Shown here: positions 8,302 to 16,548 of the stretch, one piece after another
How the letters are laid out: every line of letters starts with the position of its first letter
Position numbering within the stretch: position 1 is the stretch's first letter
From: Fusobacterium sp. FSA-380-WT-3A
GTDB taxonomy: Bacteria > Fusobacteriota > Fusobacteriia > Fusobacteriales > Fusobacteriaceae
Direction of reading: 5' to 3'
DNA length: 64,000 bases
NCBI RefSeq assembly: GCF_012843705.1
Contig: NZ_JABAFQ010000005.1
Span: 44,510-108,509 of the forward strand
The notes under the pieces: generated by a model
What the model was told of the DNA's origin: nothing
Database searches by the model: none
The model's input: the letters and a program-made list of their open reading frames with translations, nothing else
Made by a program: the position numbers and the translations under genes

Positions 8302-10158
8302 TTATTCTTGTATAGGTTTTTTAATATATCCTAAAATTATAGCTGTTACTAAAGAACCAACTACAATTGAAACTAAATACATTATAGGATTTGTTACTAC
8401 TGGTATTACAAATATTCCTCCATGTGGTGCTGGTAATTGAGCTCCAAAGAACATTGATAATCCTCCAGCAATACTTGAACCTATTATACAAGCTGGAAGT
8501 ACTCTAGCTGGGTCAGCTGCTGCAAATGGAATAGCTCCCTCTGTTATAAATGATGCTCCCATTACATAACAAGTTTTTCCTGCTTCTCTTTCATCTTTTG
8601 TAAACTTATTTTTAAATATTGTTGTAGCTATTGCTATTCCTAAAGGTGGAACCATTCCTCCAGCCATTACAGCTGCATGTGGATAATAATTACCTGCTGA
8701 TATCATTGCAATTCCAAATGTAAAAGCTGCTTTATTTATTGGCCCTCCCATATCAACAGCCATCATTCCTGCTACAATTATTCCTAATAAAATTAAGTTT
8801 CCTGTTCCAAGTCCATTTAAGAAAGATGTCATTCCTGTATTTAAAGCAACTACTGGAGAAAGAATTACTTTATACATTAAAGCTCCTGTGATAAAAATTC
8901 CAAATACTGGATAAAGAAGAACTGGTTTTAATCCCTCTAAACCTTGTGGTAGTTTTTCAAATACTTTCTTTAAAAATACTATTGAATATCCACCTAAAAA
9001 TCCACCTATTAATGCTCCTAAAAATCCTGCTCCATTATTTGCTGAAATAAGTCCTGCTACCATTGCTGGAGCAAATCCTGGTCTATCAGCTATACTCATT
9101 CCAATAAATCCAGCCATAACAGGAACCATTAAGAAGAAAGCATTTCCTCCACCAATATCACTTAATAATTTTGCTAATGGATTAAATGATGGGTCACTTG
9201 GGTCTACTGCTTTTATTCCAAACATAAATGATAATGCTATAAGAATTCCTCCACCTACAACAAATGGTAACATATTAGAAACTCCAGACATTAAATGTTT
9301 ATAAAAACCTTTTTTCTCTTTTTTACCATTTATATTATCTCCTGTATTTTCTGCTTTGTATATTGGAGATTTTTTATCTACAGCATTTTTTATTAATTTT
9401 TCTGGACTTTTTATTCCTTCAATAACAGGAACAATTTCCACATGTTTTCCATCAAATCTTGTCATTTCAACATTTTTATCAGCTGCTACTATTATTCCTT
9501 TAGCATTTTTTATTTCTTCTTCTGTTAATTGATTTTTTACTCCTGTAGAACCATTAGTCTCCACTTTGATTTTTATTCCCATTTCTGTAGCTTTTTTCAT
9601 CAGTGAATCTGCTGCCATATATGTATGGGCTATTCCTGTAGGACATGCTGTAACAGCTAAAACCTCTGGAAGTTCATTTGTAATTTCAATTTTTTCTTCA
9701 ACTTTTTCCTCTGTTTCTTTTAATAATATCTCTAAAACTTCATCTTCTGTCTTTGCATCTAATAAAGCTTCTCTTATATCATCATTTAATAATAAAGTTG
9801 TCAGTTTTGATAATACTTCTATATGAGAATCTGCTGCATTACTTGGGGCTGCTATCATAAAAAATAATTTAGAAGGTTCTCCATCTAAAGATTGATAATC
9901 TACACCTTCTGAAGACCTACCAAAAGCTATACTTGGTATTTTTACTGCTTTTGTTTTGGCATGTGGAATTGCTATTCCCTCTTCTAATCCTGTAGAACTT
10001 TGAGCTTCTCTTTTTAAAATTTCTTTTTTATACTCTTCTCTATCATTTAACCTTCCATTACTCATAAGCATATCAATCATTTCATCAATGACTTCTTCTT
10101 TTGATTTTGCTTTAAGATTTAAGTTAATACAATTTTTAATAAGCATGTCCTTTAACAT
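8302..10158 (-). CDS. fruA: PTS fructose transporter, fused EIIABC
   Basis: A 618-residue fused PTS permease. Residues 1-148 are the EIIA domain, with the phosphorylated His at 66 in GIAIPHAKTK. Residues about 165-265 are the EIIB domain with the phospho-Cys 172 in VTACPTGIAHTYMAA. Residues about 280-615 are the membrane EIIC domain, starting GFYKHLMSGVSNMLPFVVGG and including the typical DMGGPINKAAF and ADPARVLPA segments. It takes up fructose with phosphorylation to fructose 1-phosphate at the inner membrane. It is the third gene of fruR-fruK-fruA, 17 bases after fruK. AGGAGGTAAAAA precedes the ATG. Fructose is well supported by the fruK neighbour. Confidence 0.94.
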   Translation of the reverse strand: MLKDMLIKNCINLNLKAKSKEEVIDEMIDMLMSNGRLNDREEYKKEILKREAQSSTGLEEGIAIPHAKTKAVKIPSIAFGRSSEGVDYQSLDGEPSKLFFMIAAPSNAADSHIEVLSKLTTLLLNDDIREALLDAKTEDEVLEILLKETEEKVEEKIEITNELPEVLAVTACPTGIAHTYMAADSLMKKATEMGIKIKVETNGSTGVKNQLTEEEIKNAKGIIVAADKNVEMTRFDGKHVEIVPVIEGIKSPEKLIKNAVDKKSPIYKAENTGDNINGKKEKKGFYKHLMSGVSNMLPFVVGGGILIALSFMFGIKAVDPSDPSFNPLAKLLSDIGGGNAFFLMVPVMAGFIGMSIADRPGFAPAMVAGLISANNGAGFLGALIGGFLGGYSIVFLKKVFEKLPQGLEGLKPVLLYPVFGIFITGALMYKVILSPVVALNTGMTSFLNGLGTGNLILLGIIVAGMMAVDMGGPINKAAFTFGIAMISAGNYYPHAAVMAGGMVPPLGIAIATTIFKNKFTKDEREAGKTCYVMGASFITEGAIPFAAADPARVLPACIIGSSIAGGLSMFFGAQLPAPHGGIFVIPVVTNPIMYLVSIVVGSLVTAIILGYIKKPIQE

Positions 10159-10175
10159 TTTTTACCTCCTGTATT

Positions 10176-11087
10176 TTATAGTTTTTTTATTTGAATTTCT
10201 TTTAATAACTTTTCCATATTTTCAAAAGTAGTTAATCCTTCTGAAAAAGCTGTAGAACTTCCAGAAGATATTCCATATTTATATGCCTCTTCTATTTCTT
10301 CCCCTTTAACTACTCCATATAATATTCCAGCTACCATTGAATCTCCAGCTCCTACTGAACTTATTAATTTTCCTTTTGGTACATTTCCTCTATAAATTCC
10401 ATTTTTAGTTATTAATATAGAACCATTTTTTCCTAAAGAGATTAATACATTTTCACTACCTAATTCCATCAATTTTTTTCCTGCTTCTATTATCTCATCA
10501 TCTGTAGAATATCTTTCTCCAAAAAATTCTTCTAATTCATGATTATTAGGTTTTACTAAAAATACCCCCTCTTTTAAAACATCTCTTAAGGAGTCTCCTC
10601 TTGTATCAACAAACACTTTTACTCCATTTGGTAATTGTTTTATTATTTCTACATATACATTTCTTGGCAAAGATTTTGGAATACTTCCTGATAAAACTAA
10701 TATATCCTCCGATTTTATATTTTTTATTTTTTCTAAAAATATTTTATATTCTTCTTTTAAAATATCAGGGGCTTTTCCTGATATTTCGCTTTCTTTTTCA
10801 TTAGTTTTCATCTTTATATTTATTCTAGTATCTTCTTTTATTTGTACTAAATCCTGTTGAATTCCATATTCTTCAATATTTTTTCTTATATACTCTCCTG
10901 TAAATCCTCCAACAAAACCTAAAGTTACACTTTCTACATCAAAATTTTTTAAAACTTTTGATACATTAATTCCCTTTCCTCCTGGAAGAGTATAGGCATC
11001 TTTTAGAGAATTTAATTCTCCCTCTATAAACTTATCCATAGATAGATAATAATCAACAGCTGGATTTAAAGTTACTGTATATATCAT
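10176..11087 (-). CDS. fruK: 1-phosphofructokinase
   Basis: A 303-residue PfkB-family sugar kinase. The sequence opens MIYTVTLNPAVDYY, typical of 1-phosphofructokinase and tagatose-6-phosphate kinase. The two PfkB signatures are seen: GGKGINVSKV at 36-45 and SVGAGDSMVAGI at 244-255, with the catalytic Asp at 249. It converts fructose 1-phosphate to fructose 1,6-bisphosphate in the cytosol. Its place between a DeoR-type regulator and the fructose PTS makes FruK more likely than LacC. Confidence 0.93.
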   Translation of the reverse strand: MIYTVTLNPAVDYYLSMDKFIEGELNSLKDAYTLPGGKGINVSKVLKNFDVESVTLGFVGGFTGEYIRKNIEEYGIQQDLVQIKEDTRINIKMKTNEKESEISGKAPDILKEEYKIFLEKIKNIKSEDILVLSGSIPKSLPRNVYVEIIKQLPNGVKVFVDTRGDSLRDVLKEGVFLVKPNNHELEEFFGERYSTDDEIIEAGKKLMELGSENVLISLGKNGSILITKNGIYRGNVPKGKLISSVGAGDSMVAGILYGVVKGEEIEEAYKYGISSGSSTAFSEGLTTFENMEKLLKEIQIKKL

Positions 11088-11119
11088 ATTTTTTCTCCTT
11101 TTGATTGTTTTTGATTGAT

Positions 11120-11836
11120 TTATTTATTTTCTAATTCTTCAGGAATATTTGTATCTGATATTAATATTCCATCATTTAATTTTGCAAAATTTATAAAAGT
11201 TTTATTAAAAAATTTTGTATGGTCACATAAGAAGAAAACTTTTTTTCCACGTTTAACTGCTTCTGATTTTACTATTACTTCTTCTGGGTCTGGAGTAGAA
11301 TATCCATCTTTATCAACTCCATTGGTTCCTAAAAAAGATATATCAAAATTAAAGTTTTTTAACATTAGTAAAGCTGTAACTCCAACAATAGCTCCTGTTT
11401 TTTCCTTTAATTTTCCACCTAAAATATATACTTCTATATTTTTTAATTTTAATAAATCATTTACATAATGATATCCATTTGTAACAACTTTTAAATCTCT
11501 AAACTTAGAAAGATATTTTATCATAGCCCCTGTCGTGCTTCCTGCATCTAAATATATTGTCTGTCCATCTTCTATATATTCTACGGCTTTCTTTGCTATT
11601 ATCTCTTTCTCTTCTATATTTATTAATTTTTTATAATCTATATCCTCTTCTTTTGTATCTACTAAAACAGCTCCACCATGAACCCTTTTTATTTTTTTCT
11701 TAGCTTCTAAAAAATTTAAATCTCTTCTTGCTGTTGCTTCAGAAATCTTTAATTCTTCCACTATTTCATTAAGTCTTATATTTTTTTTCTGTTTTATTAG
11801 TTCTAAAATAAGATTATATCTCTCTACGCTTAACAT
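11120..11836 (-). CDS. fruR: DeoR-family transcriptional regulator of the fructose operon
   Basis: A 238-residue DeoR/GlpR-type regulator. Residues 1-55 hold the helix-turn-helix (RLNEIVEELKISEATARRDL at 21-40). The rest is the DeoR sensor domain, with YLDAGSTTGAMIKYL near 94-108 and SFLGTNGVDKDGYSTPD near 168-184, both conserved in regulators that bind phosphorylated sugars. It is the first gene of the operon, so fruRKA is probably autoregulated and induced by fructose 1-phosphate, as known for related Firmicutes operons. AAAGGAG stands upstream of the ATG. Confidence 0.9.
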   Translation of the reverse strand: MLSVERYNLILELIKQKKNIRLNEIVEELKISEATARRDLNFLEAKKKIKRVHGGAVLVDTKEEDIDYKKLINIEEKEIIAKKAVEYIEDGQTIYLDAGSTTGAMIKYLSKFRDLKVVTNGYHYVNDLLKLKNIEVYILGGKLKEKTGAIVGVTALLMLKNFNFDISFLGTNGVDKDGYSTPDPEEVIVKSEAVKRGKKVFFLCDHTKFFNKTFINFAKLNDGILISDTNIPEELENK

Positions 11837-11855
11837 ATTTTTCTCCTTTTTTTCT

Positions 11856-11907
11856 ATAATATCATATCTTTTTTAAAAAATCAATCTTTTTCTTTAAAAT
11901 TCAATCA
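11856..11907 (-). promoter_or_regulatory. fruRKA promoter with candidate operator repeats
   Basis: On the minus strand TTGATT (11879-11884 on plus) and TATTAT (11856-11861) are 17 bases apart. Just upstream and overlapping the -35, the minus strand reads TTTGATTGAATT then AAAGATTGATTT, a direct repeat of (T/A)GATTGA with about two helical turns between copies, which fits a DeoR-type operator. The operator call is inference. Confidence 0.55.
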
Positions 11908-11928
11908 AATTCTTTCAGAAATTAAAAT

Positions 11929-11979
11929 AAAAAAAAGCTACATTCTAAATTTATAAAATAAAAATTTTTGAATGTAGCT
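11929..11979 (-). terminator. Intrinsic terminator of the small unknown gene
   Basis: AGCTACATTC (11936-11945) pairs with GAATGTAGCT (11970-11979), with further AT pairing inside. On the minus strand a T-run follows. Confidence 0.8.
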
Positions 11980-11995
11980 ACAAAATTATATTTTT

Positions 11996-12214
11996 TTAGA
12001 ATCTGATATTTTTAGCAATAGTTCCATATGAAAGCTCTTTTGCTGGTGTAATTGTTGTTACAGAGTCAATATTTACTAACATATAAGTTTCTGGTCTAGT
12101 TTCTACTAATAAAAAATTATCTTTTTTTTCTATTATTTTTATTCCATAATATTTTTTTGCTCCTGTAACTATATCATACTTTTCAGAATTTAATTTTTTT
12201 AGTAAATCCATCAT
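11996..12214 (-). CDS. Small protein of unknown function
   Basis: A 72-residue protein with no family that I recognise. It begins MMDLLKKLNSEKYDIVTGAKKYYGIKI and ends LSYGTIAKNIRF, with alternating beta-like stretches (GIKIIEKKDNFLLVETR, TYMLVNIDSVTTI) and no signal peptide, so a small cytosolic beta-rich domain is likely. AAGGAAG stands 9-12 bases upstream; either of the two adjacent ATG codons could be used. It has its own terminator and appears to be a single-gene unit, divergent from the nitroreductase. Confidence 0.65.
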   Translation of the reverse strand: MMDLLKKLNSEKYDIVTGAKKYYGIKIIEKKDNFLLVETRPETYMLVNIDSVTTITPAKELSYGTIAKNIRF

Positions 12215-12345
12215 AATCTATCACTTCCTTTTAGTAATTTCTCTATATTTTAATTTTATATTATTTTTATTTTTTGTCAAGTTTTTAATTAATTTATTCT
12301 AAATTATGCTATAATACATGTAAAAATAAATTAGGAGGAAATATT

Positions 12346-12960
12346 ATGCCATTAACATCAAAAGAATTATTAAAAGAATCTCAAATGCGTCGCACTTACA
12401 GAAAATTTTTACCTGAAAAAGTTGATTTAGAAGTTATAAAAGATTGTATTCTTACAGCTGGTACTGCTCCAAATGGTGCTAATAAACAACCTTGGCATTT
12501 TTCTATTATCACAAATGAAGAATTGAAAAAGAAAATAAGAGAAAAAGCTGAAGAGATTGAAAAAGATTTTTATGAGAATAAAATTTCAAAAGAGTGGAAA
12601 AATGATTTAGAAAAATTAACTTTATCCTATGAAAAACCTTTTTTAACAGAAGCTCCTTGTCTTATTGGAATTTTTAAAGAAAATTATCTAAAACTTCCTG
12701 ATGGAACAATTGATAAAAACTATTATCCTAATGAATCGATAGGAATAGCTATAGGATTTTTGATAAATGCTCTTAGAAATGCTGGTTATACTTCTCTTAC
12801 TTACACTCCATCTCCAATGCTTTTCTTAAAAGAAATCCTTAATCGCCCAGAGGGTGAGCAACCTGTAATGATATTAGTAGTAGGAAAACCTGATACAACT
12901 TATGAATTACCAAAAATAACAAAAAAATCTTTTGAAGAAATTGCTGATATTATAGATTAA
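12346..12960 (+). CDS. Nitroreductase-family FMN oxidoreductase
   Basis: A 204-residue protein with the nitroreductase fold. The N-terminal RRTYRKF (15-21) contacts FMN phosphate in this family, and APNGANKQPWHF (about 42-53) is the FMN/dimer segment. NYYPNESIGIAIGFLINALRNAGY is the conserved central helix. Members reduce nitro compounds, quinones or enones with NAD(P)H in the cytosol; the natural substrate is unknown. AGGAGG precedes the ATG, and a TATAAT lies at 12310-12315. It is a single-gene unit. Confidence 0.88.
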   Translation: MPLTSKELLKESQMRRTYRKFLPEKVDLEVIKDCILTAGTAPNGANKQPWHFSIITNEELKKKIREKAEEIEKDFYENKISKEWKNDLEKLTLSYEKPFLTEAPCLIGIFKENYLKLPDGTIDKNYYPNESIGIAIGFLINALRNAGYTSLTYTPSPMLFLKEILNRPEGEQPVMILVVGKPDTTYELPKITKKSFEEIADIID

Positions 12961-12971
12961 ATTTTAATTAT

Positions 12972-13008
12972 AAAAAAGCTACTGTAGTTTTATTTACAGT
13001 AGCTTTTT
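12972..13008. terminator. Bidirectional intrinsic terminator
   Basis: AAAAAGCTACTGTA (12973-12986) pairs perfectly with its complement at 12995-13008 between the convergent nitroreductase and PP-loop genes; A-run and T-run flanks allow use from both sides. Confidence 0.87.
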
Positions 13009-13011
13009 ATT

Positions 13012-14019
13012 TTATTCCATATTAATTTGATATTTTTTTATTTTTTCTTCAACTTCCTCTCTATTGATTATATCAATATTCATAGGTTGTTCATTAAAGA
13101 AAATTTCAATAGGTTGTTCACCTTTAAATTTACAGTATCTTGAAAATAAATCCTTTGCAAATTGAATTTCTTCAGAATTTAAATCTCCATATCCTATTAT
13201 ATAAGGTCCCCCTACTCCTTTTCCTCTTATAAAAAAGCTTCCAAAAGTTTTATAATTTACTATTATATCATTATCCTCTTTTGTTCTACCTACAAAAAGA
13301 TATTTCTTTTCTCCCAATCTAAAAAATCTTCCTGTTTTTAAAATATGAAAAATACTTGAATACTCTTCATATAATAATCCATCTTCTTCTATTAATTTTA
13401 ATCTTTTAGAATATCCAGGGTCTGTAAGTAAACATCCACCACCTGGCATAGGATAATCTTTTACTCCTAATTCTTCAGCCAATCTCATTTGTGGTTTTCT
13501 ACTTCTACCTTCTATATCCAATAATTTTTCCCTATCAATTAATCCCTCTCTTTCAGGTTTACTCATTGGTAATTTTTTTGCTGAAAGAGGTCTAACAATT
13601 AAATCAGATATATTTGATAAAGCTTTTACTTTTTCTAATGCTTGTGAGTTTTGTGACATTGGTCTTTGTCCTAAAACTTCTCCAGAAATTATAAATTGTG
13701 CGTCATATTTCTCTAAAAGTTCTCCAGCCACTTTAAACATTAAAGCATGACAATCTATACAAGGGTTCATATTTTTCCCTCTTCCATATACAGGGTCTCT
13801 CATAATATCCATATGCTCTTTACTAAAATTTACATATTCTAATTTTACTCCTAATTGTTTTGCCATAGCTTCAGCCTTTTCATTTTTACCACCAAAAAAA
13901 TGTGATACAAAATTTAAAGCTATTACTTCTATCCCTTGATTTGCTACTACTTTTATAGCTAAAGCACTATCTAATCCACCTGAAAATAGTGCCAATGCTC
14001 TCACTTTTTTATTTTCCAA
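13012..14019 (-). CDS. PP-loop ATPase related to MnmA/ThiI tRNA thiolases
   Basis: A 335-residue cytosolic protein. The ATP-pyrophosphatase PP-loop is SGGLDS at 13-18. NPCIDCHALM (C87, C90) and PGGGCLL (C196) give the Cys pattern of sulfur-transfer enzymes such as MnmA. Residues after about 205 form a separate C-terminal domain (FHILKTGRFFRLGEKKYLFVGR) resembling the NFACT-R-type RNA-associated domain that I recall on some ThiI-like proteins. The true MnmA tRNA-binding part is not evident, so the exact target base is uncertain. The start lies 2 bases after the sepF stop, in the operon hemW-yggS-sepF-this gene. Confidence 0.78.
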   Translation of the reverse strand: MENKKVRALALFSGGLDSALAIKVVANQGIEVIALNFVSHFFGGKNEKAEAMAKQLGVKLEYVNFSKEHMDIMRDPVYGRGKNMNPCIDCHALMFKVAGELLEKYDAQFIISGEVLGQRPMSQNSQALEKVKALSNISDLIVRPLSAKKLPMSKPEREGLIDREKLLDIEGRSRKPQMRLAEELGVKDYPMPGGGCLLTDPGYSKRLKLIEEDGLLYEEYSSIFHILKTGRFFRLGEKKYLFVGRTKEDNDIIVNYKTFGSFFIRGKGVGGPYIIGYGDLNSEEIQFAKDLFSRYCKFKGEQPIEIFFNEQPMNIDIINREEVEEKIKKYQINME

Positions 14020-14021
14020 TG

Positions 14022-14600
14022 TTATTTTCCAGCCTCTCTAAAAAATTTTTCTGTATTTCTTTGTCCCTCAAATAAAACTCTTTGATTTTTTGGAACTGAT
14101 ACATAAACACATTTACTAATCTCTACTAGACTAGCTTCTTTCATGCTCATTGCCCCACTTAAAAAGTCTATAACTCTTTGAGCAGTTTCACTATCTAACT
14201 CCTCTAAATTTAATGTTACTATTTTATTTTCTTTAATATATCTAGCTATTTTTTTACTATCTTCAAAACCTTTTATTCTAGAAACTACATTTTGATAAGA
14301 AGTTACATCAACATAGTTTTCTATTCTTCTTTCTTTTCTTTCTTCTACTTTCTCTACCTTTTCTACTTTATAAGTTTCTTTTTCGTTTTCCTCTCTTAAG
14401 AAATTTTGATATGGTTCATCTACAACAGATTTTTTAGTTTCTGCTTCAACTTTAGGCTCTTTTATTTCCTCTATTTCAATTTCTGTGTCCTCTTCCATTT
14501 GGTTAAGATTTATTTTTTCATCTTTTTCTACTTGTTCATCCTCTTCTAAATCTATTCCAAATCCAAAAAGATTATTAAGTAGTCCTTTATTTTTTTTCAT
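14022..14600 (-). CDS. sepF: Cell division protein SepF
   Basis: A 192-residue protein. The N-terminal MKKNKGLLNNLFGFGI is a short amphipathic stretch like the membrane-binding helix of SepF. A long acidic and charged linker follows to about residue 100 (many Glu-Lys runs). Residues about 98-185 are the SepF/DUF552 core: YQNVVSRIKGFEDSKKIARY and NLEELDSETAQRVIDFLSGA match the conserved helix and polymerisation region. SepF tethers FtsZ rings to the membrane. It lies between yggS and the PP-loop gene, as is common for yggS-sepF pairs. Confidence 0.87.
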   Translation of the reverse strand: MKKNKGLLNNLFGFGIDLEEDEQVEKDEKINLNQMEEDTEIEIEEIKEPKVEAETKKSVVDEPYQNFLREENEKETYKVEKVEKVEERKERRIENYVDVTSYQNVVSRIKGFEDSKKIARYIKENKIVTLNLEELDSETAQRVIDFLSGAMSMKEASLVEISKCVYVSVPKNQRVLFEGQRNTEKFFREAGK

Positions 14601-14609
14601 TTTTCCTCC

Positions 14610-15296
14610 TTATTCATACAACTTACTTCCAATTCTTATTATAGTTGCTCCCTCTTCTAAAGCAATCTTATAATCTCCACTCATACCCATAGAAAGTTCT
14701 TTCAAATTGTTATTAAATTTTTCATTAACTTCATCTCTAATTTCTCTTAATTTTCTAAAACTTCCTCTTATTAGATTTTCATCTTCTGTATTAGGAGCCA
14801 TTGTCATAAGTCCACATATATTTATATTTTTTAATTTTATTAATTCATCCATATCTTTATAAAATTCTTCTAGCTGATATCCCTCTTTAGAATCTTCCCC
14901 TGAAAGATTTATTTCGATTAAAACATCTATTTTTCTTCCTAGTTTTTCAGCTCTTTTATCAATCTCTTCTGCTAAAGATAATTTATTTATTGAGTGAATC
15001 ATATCTATAAAATCAACTATATATTTGACTTTATTTTTTTGTAAATTTCCTATAAAATTCCATTTTATTTTACTTTTTTCTTCTCCAAGTATTTCTAATT
15101 TTTCTTCTAATACTTGTACTCTATTTTCTCCAAAAGAAAAAACTCCATTTTCCATAAGTTCTAACATTTTCTCTCTTGTTACAACAGGATATTTTGTTAC
15201 TGCTACAAGCTTCACTCTTTCAGGATAGATAGAATATTTTTTTATATCCTCTAATACCTCTTGAACATTTTTTGTTACTGAACTCATATTTGTCAC
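14610..15296 (-). CDS. YggS/PLPBP-family pyridoxal phosphate homeostasis protein
   Basis: A 228-residue single-domain PLP-binding protein. The PLP lysine is K35 in KLVAVTKYPVV. Further family marks are SFGENRVQ, WNFIGNLQKNK and LSMGMSGDYKIAL near the C-terminus. The protein buffers PLP and affects amino-acid and keto-acid balance; no enzyme activity is established for the family. The stop of hemW lies 3 bases before the start, so translation is probably coupled. Confidence 0.92.
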   Translation of the reverse strand: MTNMSSVTKNVQEVLEDIKKYSIYPERVKLVAVTKYPVVTREKMLELMENGVFSFGENRVQVLEEKLEILGEEKSKIKWNFIGNLQKNKVKYIVDFIDMIHSINKLSLAEEIDKRAEKLGRKIDVLIEINLSGEDSKEGYQLEEFYKDMDELIKLKNINICGLMTMAPNTEDENLIRGSFRKLREIRDEVNEKFNNNLKELSMGMSGDYKIALEEGATIIRIGSKLYE

Positions 15297-15299
15297 CTC

Positions 15300-16394
15300 T
15301 TATACAAATTCCTCAAAAACTTCATTAGCTAAAAAAAGACCTTTTTCTGTTAAAATATACCTAATTTCTCCATTAGATTCTATTTTTTTTAAATATCCAT
15401 CTTTTAATAGTTTATCATATATTTTATAAAATTTTTTGTCACTACTTTCTAAAATTCCCTCTTTTAAAAGCCTTAATCCCACCAAATGTCTATACTCTTC
15501 TTTTTGTTCCTCTGATACTTTCTCTATATCTTCTCTTGGTAATATCCCTTTTTTTATCATCTCATAATACTCTTTAAAATTAGAAAAATTTTTATATCTT
15601 ATATCTTCAAAATATCCAGAAGCTCCTAATCCAACACCTATATATTCTTGATTTTTCCAATATTTAGTATTATGTCTAGCCTCTTTTCCCTCTCTACAAA
15701 AATTAGAAATTTCATAATGGATATAACCTTGCTTCTTACTTTTTTCTATTATCATTTGATACATATCAGCTTCTAAACTATTGTCAGTTTCCTTATATTC
15801 ACCTTTTAATAATTTTTCATAAAATAGCGTTCCCTCTTCCCAAATAAGTGAATATATGGAAAAATGTTCTGGATTTAATAAAAATAATTTATCTAAATCT
15901 TTTTCAACATCATCTATATTTTGTCCTGGCAATGAAAACATTAAATCTAAAGATATATTTTTAAATCCAACTTCTCTAGCCATTTTATAAGTATTTATCC
16001 CGTCATCAATGCTATGAATTCTACCTAATTTTTTTAAAAATTCTTCATTAAAAGTTTGAATTCCTATACTAAGTCTATTTATTCCAATTTTTTTTAATCC
16101 TTTTAATTTTTCTTCATCAACAGTTTTAGGATTTACCTCTAAAGTTATTTCACTATTTTCATCAAAAGATAACTCTTTTAAAATCTTTTCTATCTCTTCT
16201 ATTTTTAATATAGAAGGTGTCCCTCCACCAAAATATATTGTATCATATTTTATTTTAGGATATAATTTTATTTCATTTATTAATTCATTTATATATTTTT
16301 CTCTTTCAATCTCATTACTTTGAAAAGATAAAAAATCACAATATCCACATTTTCTTATACAAAAAGGAATATGGATATATATTGCATCTATCAA
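15300..16394 (-). CDS. hemW: HemW-family radical SAM protein (oxygen-independent coproporphyrinogen oxidase-like)
   Basis: I take the start as TTG at 16394: AGGAGG lies 6-7 bases upstream and the protein then begins (M)IDAIYIHIPFC like other HemW proteins, 364 residues. A longer reading from another TTG at 16430 has no ribosome site. The radical SAM cluster motif CIRKCGYC has C12, C16 and C19 in this numbering, followed by FGGGTPS and the conserved NPKTVDEEKL. The C-terminal part has the HemW winged-helix tail. HemW is known as a heme chaperone; the extra Cys-x-Cys pattern separates both HemN and HemW, and this sequence fits HemW by length. First gene of a four-gene operon. Confidence 0.88.
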   Translation of the reverse strand: MIDAIYIHIPFCIRKCGYCDFLSFQSNEIEREKYINELINEIKLYPKIKYDTIYFGGGTPSILKIEEIEKILKELSFDENSEITLEVNPKTVDEEKLKGLKKIGINRLSIGIQTFNEEFLKKLGRIHSIDDGINTYKMAREVGFKNISLDLMFSLPGQNIDDVEKDLDKLFLLNPEHFSIYSLIWEEGTLFYEKLLKGEYKETDNSLEADMYQMIIEKSKKQGYIHYEISNFCREGKEARHNTKYWKNQEYIGVGLGASGYFEDIRYKNFSNFKEYYEMIKKGILPREDIEKVSEEQKEEYRHLVGLRLLKEGILESSDKKFYKIYDKLLKDGYLKKIESNGEIRYILTEKGLFLANEVFEEFV

Positions 16395-16489
16395 AATTCT
16401 CCTCCTACTTTTTTTTATTATACCATACAATAGAATAATATTATATCATATTATTTTCAATTTGTTATTTTTTATTTCAATTATTTTAA

Positions 16490-16524
16490 GAAAAAAAGTT
16501 GGAAAACAAAATTTTCCAACTTTT
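16490..16524 (-). terminator. Intrinsic terminator of the metG-galU-phosphomutase operon
   Basis: AAAAGTTGGAAAA (16494-16506) pairs with TTTTCCAACTTTT (16512-16524). On the minus strand a T-run follows, just past the phosphomutase stop. Confidence 0.85.
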
Positions 16525-16548
16525 ATTTCTTATATTTTATTTAAAATT

